A DNA stretch of 64,000 bases from positions 544,403,870-544,467,869 of the forward strand of contig NC_081412.1 in NCBI RefSeq assembly GCF_030272615.1, in the 5' to 3' direction. The position numbers and the translations under genes were made by a program. The stretch is from Cryptomeria japonica (Eukaryota > Streptophyta > Pinopsida > Cupressales > Cupressaceae). Positions 58,034 through 64,000 of the stretch are shown here, piece after piece. Positions within the stretch are counted from its first letter, which is position 1. The number at the start of each line of letters is the position of its first letter. A model generated the notes under the pieces. It was not told the DNA's origin, searched no databases, and worked only from the letters and a program-made list of their open reading frames with translations.

Positions 58034-58083
<50 letters not shown>
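57365..58083 (+). repeat. GA-rich purine tract with (GA)n microsatellites
   Basis: Nearly 720 bases dominated by GAGA, GGGAGA and GATAGA words, with pure (GA)n runs at about 57899-57922 and 58038-58082. The minus strand gives long open Ser/Leu/Tyr/Pro-rich frames purely because the CT-rich strand lacks stops; they are not genes. Confidence 0.95.
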
Positions 58084-58085
<2 letters not shown>

Positions 58086-59267
58086 TGAAATTTAAACACA
58101 CTATTTACAATGCAGCCTAATAAAAAGCATGAAAAATGATATTTATATAATTATTTAAAATGAAAAATAAATATAGATAAGAGAAATTTTCTTTCAAATT
58201 TTTAATTCTGGGATGTGATTTCCTAATTTAATAGAAAAATTTAATTCAAAATATGTATAAGTATCCTACCTTTGGCAGGAACTAAAAATTGTTCTAGTTT
58301 CGTCATTTTTGCTACAAGAAATATTTAATTTTATTTACTACAATTTAAGTGTAATTTATGATTTGTTCGCTAATCACATTCTCAAATAAATATTCAATTC
58401 CAAAAGATTTATCATATTCTTAATTTTAAAAATTTAAATAAATTGATTTTATATAATTAATTATATAATTCTTTTAATCACCATTTTCTAATTAATAATA
58501 TTTTCTCCATAGTTGACAATCTACTCTATTAATTGTGATATAGAGTAAATGGAAATGTGAATGAATTTAAAGGCCTTAAAAGAATGGCACATACTTCTTT
58601 GATGTTGAATGTAACATACCACATTACCTAAAATTTTGAAAGTCAAAAAACTATAAAAAAAAAATTTTTAAATAAATTATAAATTGAAATTGAAAGCAGC
58701 CCAAAAAAAATCAAAATTGAAAAAAGTAAATCGCAAAGAAACCTAAATTTGTTAATAATAAAATAGATAAAAATAAATCTACTCTTTAAAATAAAATTTA
58801 AAGAGTAGGTCGTTGGCCGAGTGACTCTCATGGGGTGATCTGGTATCCCCTAGCCTTTTTTTGTGAATATGTACTTTAATATTTCTAATTAATAGAAAAT
58901 GCCTATTCATAAATTTTTTTTAAAAAAAAATTAATAGTTATATTAAAATTCCATAATCTTACATGAACTCCAAGAAAGGAAAAATATCCAAAAATAAATA
59001 AAAAAATATCAACTAATTTTCAAAATGTAACCTAAAACTCCTAAAAAAATCCCTAAAATTATAAAAGGTGCGCTATAAAGAACAAATCAACTGAAAATTT
59101 AAACTACATCTTCAAAAATATATAGCAAAATTTTACAATAATTCTGAAAAACCCTTTTTCAAAAGTATAAAAGAATTTTAAAAAATGCTGGCAATGAAGA
59201 GAGTAAAAATACCTGCAAGAAAGTGTGACTGGGATCTCTTATTTCTTGGAGCTCTGCAATGGGAAAA
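58084..59267. other. AT-rich intergenic stretch
   Basis: No gene recognised. The only structured patch is the tRNA-like word at 58808-58862, listed separately. Confidence 0.4.
58808..58862 (+). repeat. tRNA-like head, possible SINE relic
   Basis: GTTGGCCGAGTGACT matches the pol III A box and the D-arm of Leu/Ser tRNAs (TGGCCGAGTGG), and a run of seven T follows at 58856. A convincing B box is missing (GATCTGGTATCCCC at best). A relic of a tRNA-derived SINE is possible, and it is not a functional tRNA. Confidence 0.3.
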
Positions 59268-59389
59268 TTCTAGTGGTTTGGAATACAAACAATCTATTTA
59301 TTTTTAGTTAAATAAAATAAAAAATAAAATAGCTTATTTTACTTCACCTTCCAAAAATTTCTAGTGGTTTGGAATACAAACAATCTATT
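59268..59389 (+). repeat. 31-bp perfect direct repeat 91 bp apart
   Basis: The word beginning TTCTAGTGGTTTGGAATACA occurs at 59268-59298 and 59359-59389 without mismatch over 31 bases. The 60 bases between are AT-rich. It may be a small tandem duplication or the footprint of an insertion. Confidence 0.8.
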
Positions 59390-59614
59390 GTTGGTGCATC
59401 AAGATGATGAATCTTTTAAGATGTAAAGACTTATAAGAGATTGTGTAAATAAGTAATGAAGAGCATGCCCATTGTACCACTTATGTGGCCAATGATGGAA
59501 CAATAAAGAAGGGGACTATAAATAAGAATAGTCAAGTTTTATTTTATATTCAAATAGCTTAAGATAAGAGATTATTTTAAAGAATTATAGGTGCACGGAT
59601 AGCCATAGATTCCT

Positions 59615-60530
59615 TAAGAATATGGTCAATAAGATGGCTACTCTAGGAGAAATTGTGAACAAAGATAATGTGATGAAAAAGGCGTCAAGGACTCTAAAAC
59701 AAAGGTAGAACTATGCTTTTATATTTATTGAAGAAATAAATTATTTGACTATCCTCTAGAATGATCACCTACTTGGATCACTTATGTCTCATGAAGAAAG
59801 AATTAGATTTTTATTTAGAGTAAGTAGTCAAAAAAATTTCATTAAAATTTAAAATTACAAATAATGAATATAATTTTTCATAAAGAAATAGAAGATGAAA
59901 AGATGGTTCAAGAAGAAGAGGTAAAGATAGATTTAATATGATAAATATCTAGTGTTATCATTGTAATAGATATGATCACTTTGGAAGGGGTTGTAGATTA
60001 AAACAAAGTAATATCAATAAAAGAATTAAGTATACACAAGAGAGTGATGCAGCTTCTCCAAATTATTTATTTTTATCTTTTGGTAAAACAATTTTTTTTT
60101 TGGTATTTAGATATAAAAGATGTTCTTAAAAATCAATAAATAGAAATCTTTTTAATATAATGGATGAAAGTTCCAAATTCAAATTCCATGTTAAAGAAGG
60201 TATGAAAAGTGTTACAAAAATTATTACACCACAACTAGAGCATAATTTTATAAGTGTTGAACAATTATGTGAGAAGAAATATAAAGTGTTTTGAAAATAA
60301 AAAATATATAATTTACGATAATAATGATGGAAATATGGTGGTTATAGTTATTTCTAAGTCAAATAATAGAATGCTTCTAACTAAAGCTTGGAGAATATAA
60401 TGGTAGTCTTGCCAATATGCCGTATAAGGAAAAAAGTTGGTTTTGGCATCTCATATACATGGATTCTTGAATTTTTATAGTTTGATTGTTCTAACATCAA
60501 CAAATTAGTAGGGGATGATGGATTAATGCC
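59615..60530 (+). pseudogene. Old Ty1/copia relic related to the young copia element
   Basis: It begins VNKMATLGEIVN, matching VNKMATLGEIVS in the gag of the element at 45479-50631. The LLGSLMSHEERIR block, a zinc knuckle near 59955 and later protease and integrase-side wording follow in the same order. No LTRs found and many breaks, so it is an old fragment of the same or a sister family. Confidence 0.75.
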
Positions 60531-61130
60531 TAGTAAGAGGCCACTTCTCACATTGTTCTCAACATTCCTATAAAGAAAATAACCTAATAGAATAAATAAG
60601 TAGGGGTGAGAGGATCCCCCTAGTTGATTCCTCTAGAGAAAGATTAAAAAACCTTGGGGAGAATTATTAACAAGACTAGAGAACATAGGAGGATGGATAC
60701 AAACTTAAATCATTTTAAGAACCTTTCCGTTAAACCCAAAATTCTTCAAAATTTTTGAGAGAAGGGTCCAGGACACCATATCATAAGCTTTCGAAGCATC
60801 CTTCTTTAAAACCATACTTTTGATGTTAATTTTTTCCATAGAGTTTCATGCACCAAAAGAATAGCATCATAAATTTTTCTACCCATCACAGACCCTTTTT
60901 GGTGCACATGAATCATTTCACTTAAGAAGGGTTTGATCTGATTAACCACAAGTTTAGAAAAAATCTTATACAAAGTATTACATAGGCTAATAAGTCTGAA
61001 TTATATAATTCAAGCAATAAGTCATGAATAATCCTTCCATCCTTAGAGGATACAAATTCTTCCTTAGGAACAAGTTATTTACTGTAGATTTAGCCTGATA
61101 ATCTCACCAATATTTTTCCATAGGTTTACC
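60531..61130 (-). pseudogene. LINE reverse transcriptase relic
   Basis: Minus strand. VLKKDASKAYDMVSW (catalytic Asp kept, near 60805-60765) is the KxDxxKAYDxxxW motif, followed by LLSKILKNFGFN and, further on, a decayed GxxQGxxxSPYLF block near 60620. Upstream LVPKEEFVSSKDGRI matches the IPK segment. Several stops and frame changes are present. It is a fragment of a plant L1-type LINE, distinct in sequence from the large one at 8442. Confidence 0.7.
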
Positions 61131-62949
61131 GTAGTATTTTGTTAATGGAAATTTAATAAAAAAAATTCTACCAAATAGAGCTTTATCAAACCCTTCTCTT
61201 TTTTATCTGATAGCTCCTTGTTCTCTCGAGTCATCTTGATAGATGTTACATTGGATATTGTAGTCATTAGATCTCTATCTACAAGCATATCTTCCATTTA
61301 AGCTTCCATACCTTAAAATGTATATCTTGATCCTACAATAAGGTGGAAAATTGATTATAAAAAATTATATACCAAAAAATGGGACCAAAACTATCTAGGC
61401 TCTTATACTAACTAAAGGGAACCCAAGCGATAATAAACATCTTCCTATACTAATCAAAGTGGATGAGATATTGCAGATATTTATTTTAAAAATTATGGTT
61501 ACATTTATTAGATGTACATTCAATAAACACATGTACTATAAAATGGATAAAGTGGAAAGATGACATATTGAAGGTTGGAGGATGGAGGTAGGAGCAATCT
61601 ATCATCCCAAGCTAGCTTCTCACTAAAGGATGATTCAGTTCATTAGAAGCATCTTAGATGTCTCCAATTAAGTAAAGGGGAGGGGGGTGGGGTGGAGGGG
61701 GCGGGCTTGATATCTTGGGAGTGTCCCTCAAGAAAAGATCGGCCCTGACATTTTGAGATTTCTTGTGATTATCACTTAAGAAAATAAAGTGCCTCAGGTT
61801 TTGATATTTCTTATTAGTGAGTTTAATGTATTCATGTTTAATGGGAATTATATGTACAATAAATGAGGGATTATCTCCATAGTACTAGAGGAGGGATTTG
61901 ACATGTTTAGTGGAGATGTGAACTCTCAAAGGAGATTTGTTCTCTCATGTGTGCAACTAAGGAGGGGAATGACACACTCAAAGGAAATGTGTACCTTTTT
62001 ACTTATGCAGTTTTTTTCTCAAGCTATACAAAGTTTTGCAAGTTTAATAATTAAGATATGCACTCATTAAGTTATTCTAGTGTTTCTTGACTAGTTAAGG
62101 AGGATTGGTGAAGGCATTTCATTAAAGTCTCTAGAATGGTTGTGTTTAACTATTGCAATGTTTCTCTCTTGTTTGGACTAATATAATAAGAGGGGATGTT
62201 GAAAATTATTGTTCATGAGAATTTAATTCCTTATAAGAATTTGACAAAAATAATGTAATCAATCCAATTGAATCCTAATGAACTAAAATAACATTTTATT
62301 ATGTGTTATTTCTAGGCAACCATAGTTTAATTTTTTTTCTCTATAATAAAGACATTAATGAAGATAATATTTTCTACTTCCACAAATAATCTATACTTAA
62401 TGCATGCAAGTATTAGACAAATAAATTTCATAGAATAACCAGAATTTAAGATATGTATTCATATATTTATTGTGTTAGATCTAATAAGATACCTAATGAA
62501 GTATCTATAAAAGATTTACTACTATCTAGATAATAAATTAGTATGCAATAACACTTTTATTGATAAAGAAAAATAATGAGATCTTAATTAAAAATCCTAA
62601 TGCTCATGGACACATTCAAAATAATCTACATCTACATATTTATACTCATTCTTATATGATCATATACTATTTTATTACACCGTGATGATTAAACCTAGAT
62701 ACTTACAATGAAAAACACCTTTAACTATTTTCCTAGAAAGAAATCACTATCAATCTAGAACTATTTTATCTTGTTATAATCTCTATAAACTTTTTTATCA
62801 TTCTCCTAGTTGAGAAAACAAGTAGATATAATTTTCAAAATGCCCAAATGACCTTGGAAGAAGAACTAAAGTCCATTGGAATTATACAAGTTACCCATGT
62901 CTACTTGCATCATCTTCAAAGGGTTATAAAATCTGAACCATGCCTTTAG
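61131..62949. other. Intergenic stretch with one G-run
   Basis: No gene recognised. The G-rich run at 61677-61705 is listed separately. Otherwise the sequence is AT-rich and unstructured by eye. Confidence 0.4.
61677..61705 (+). other. G-quadruplex-forming run
   Basis: The plus strand has G runs of 4, 6, 4, 2, 5 and 3, separated by single bases (61677-61705). This fits the G3+N1-7 pattern for a four-stranded structure. It stands out in an AT-rich neighbourhood and has no gene nearby. Confidence 0.7.
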
Positions 62950-63990
62950 CATAGAAAATCCTATCTTTTTTGGTGCAATTCGTCAGCATTTTGAAGGAAA
63001 GTAAGGTTCAAATAGGTAGTGGTAAAATTGAGGTCTCAGAAGAGCTGATTTCTCAGGTCATTAGGCTAAGTTGTGTAGGAGCTAAAGTACTCCTTTTAAG
63101 TCAGAATTGTTATCAAGAGTATATAAAATCCTTCATAGATGAGGACAAAGAAATAAAAAGGACATCAAAATGCATATAGTAGACATAACCTTCTAGATCC
63201 TTTGGAAATGGTTATGTATCACACTATAATTACTTCACTCTATACGATACTTTTCTACCATGCACGGTTACCACTTCCATCTTTTGGACTATCTACACCA
63301 TAAAAACCAAGCTATTTTTCTTTTTTATATTGTTCTCTTCTATGGAAAAATGAATTAAAGAAGGATCCTATTGTCCCCTTCACCAAGATCATACTTTTTT
63401 GTTAGTTCCTCCACTAAAGTTCATCCTACAATTCTTAGTGCTCAAAATATCTTGAGGCTTAACCCTTTCCCTATTACTAATAAGAAAGGTAAAATATAAA
63501 TTTTCTTTGCAAAATACATTTCCTCATCCTCACATGATAAAACACTAAAGCCCAGATCATCTAATATGCTTCCAGAAAAGAAGAAAATTGTCAAAGGTAT
63601 TATTTTTAAAATTCCCTTGGAAGAGGAGTCTTGTCTAGAGAAAAAGTGTTGTCTTGACAAAAAAAAATCCTTGGACCCTTCCCCTTAGCATTTTGTTAAC
63701 AATGATCCCAATGAGACCAAGGGTAATTTCCTTGGAGCGAAGAAATGCAAGACACTATAAATGCCTCTCTTAAGTCACATTTTGGTCTCACGTAGAGATA
63801 CTGTAAAAGAAGAAGTTGTGACTTATTTTGAGGGAATAAGGTCTGCTAGGTTAGCTAAAAAATTTGTTGAGTCAAAAACCCTAAGGTCCTTATTACCTAT
63901 AATAAAAGCATCAATACATATGATGTCTCTATTGGTTCCACTTGTAGCATGAAGGAGGATGAGGATTATTTCAAGGAGCAACTAAAACTC
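62950..63990 (+). pseudogene. Degenerate relative of the LINE third ORF, N-terminal domain
   Basis: With frame changes, the plus strand reads GKIEVSEELISQV near 63027, then a block beginning GAK (about 63090) and, further on, LEMVMYHTI (about 63200) and SSMEK (about 63345). These line up with QLDETLVAMVTGL, NGRSFY, DMVDFIMRYITL and STLKNNLEKH in the third ORF of the LINE (9954-9493), in the same order and similar spacing. Several stops and frameshifts are present. The coiled-coil tail was not recognised downstream. The piece runs to the window edge. Confidence 0.45.
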
Positions 63991-64000
63991 ATTCTAGAAG

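Noticed and set aside
57344-58099. Long minus-strand open frames rich in Ser, Leu, Tyr and Pro
   Set aside because: They are translations of a CT-rich microsatellite strand, which rarely contains stops. No start context, domain or codon bias supports a protein.
58808-58862. A functional tRNA gene
   Set aside because: Only the D-arm-like A box matches. There is no proper T-arm and no cloverleaf can be drawn by eye.

Overview
The window looks like nuclear DNA of a land plant, most likely a gymnosperm with a large, repeat-filled genome. It is AT-rich with long empty stretches. Nearly all recognisable coding DNA belongs to retroelements: Ty1/copia, Ty3/gypsy, and plant L1-type LINEs whose ORF1 carries DUF4283 and a zinc knuckle. 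The one clear host gene is a plant glutamate receptor-like channel (GLR). I saw no tRNA or rRNA gene, no CRISPR array and no prokaryote-style operon. The gymnosperm call is inference from texture, not from a diagnostic gene.

Layout, left to right. 1-1060: unclassified T/G-rich degenerate insert (minus). 1915-3480: copy A of an old segmental duplication. 3980-5570: two LINE relics (minus), the second sharing the tail of a large LINE further right. 6990-28205: copy B of the duplication, split by a 7.57-kb LINE (8442-16011, minus, 20-bp perfect target duplication), a Tat-like Ty3/gypsy element (16382-25856, minus, GTAGG target duplication) and an unclassified insert (about 26520-27825). 28575-40760: an old broken gypsy element (minus) carrying an ORF1-only LINE (28923-30648) and a copia element (31858-39351). 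41160-43610: a copia relic, a second ORF1-only LINE and a tandem duplication upstream of the GLR. 43843-52541: the GLR, a pseudogene with a premature stop, with a young copia element (45479-50631, 512-bp LTRs, TTGAT target duplication) inside a coding exon. 52542-64000: AT-rich DNA with a short pair of LTR-like repeats, a truncated SINE with a 17-bp target duplication, a 700-bp GA-rich tract, a copia relic, a LINE reverse-transcriptase relic, a G-run and a degenerate relative of the LINE's third reading frame.

The most unusual item is the large LINE. Downstream of its endonuclease, reverse transcriptase and RNase H, and inside the target duplication, it carries a third coding region: an N-terminal domain of unrecognised function followed by a lysine-rich linker and a coiled-coil tail. 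The coiled-coil part recurs at 4871-5570 joined to a similar 3' end, and the N-terminal part recurs at about 62950-63990. This suggests a LINE lineage with an extra accessory gene. The GLR is a clear case of gene death, with a premature stop, a Cys where ionotropic glutamate receptors have the ligand-binding Arg, and a copia insertion in the ligand-binding exon.
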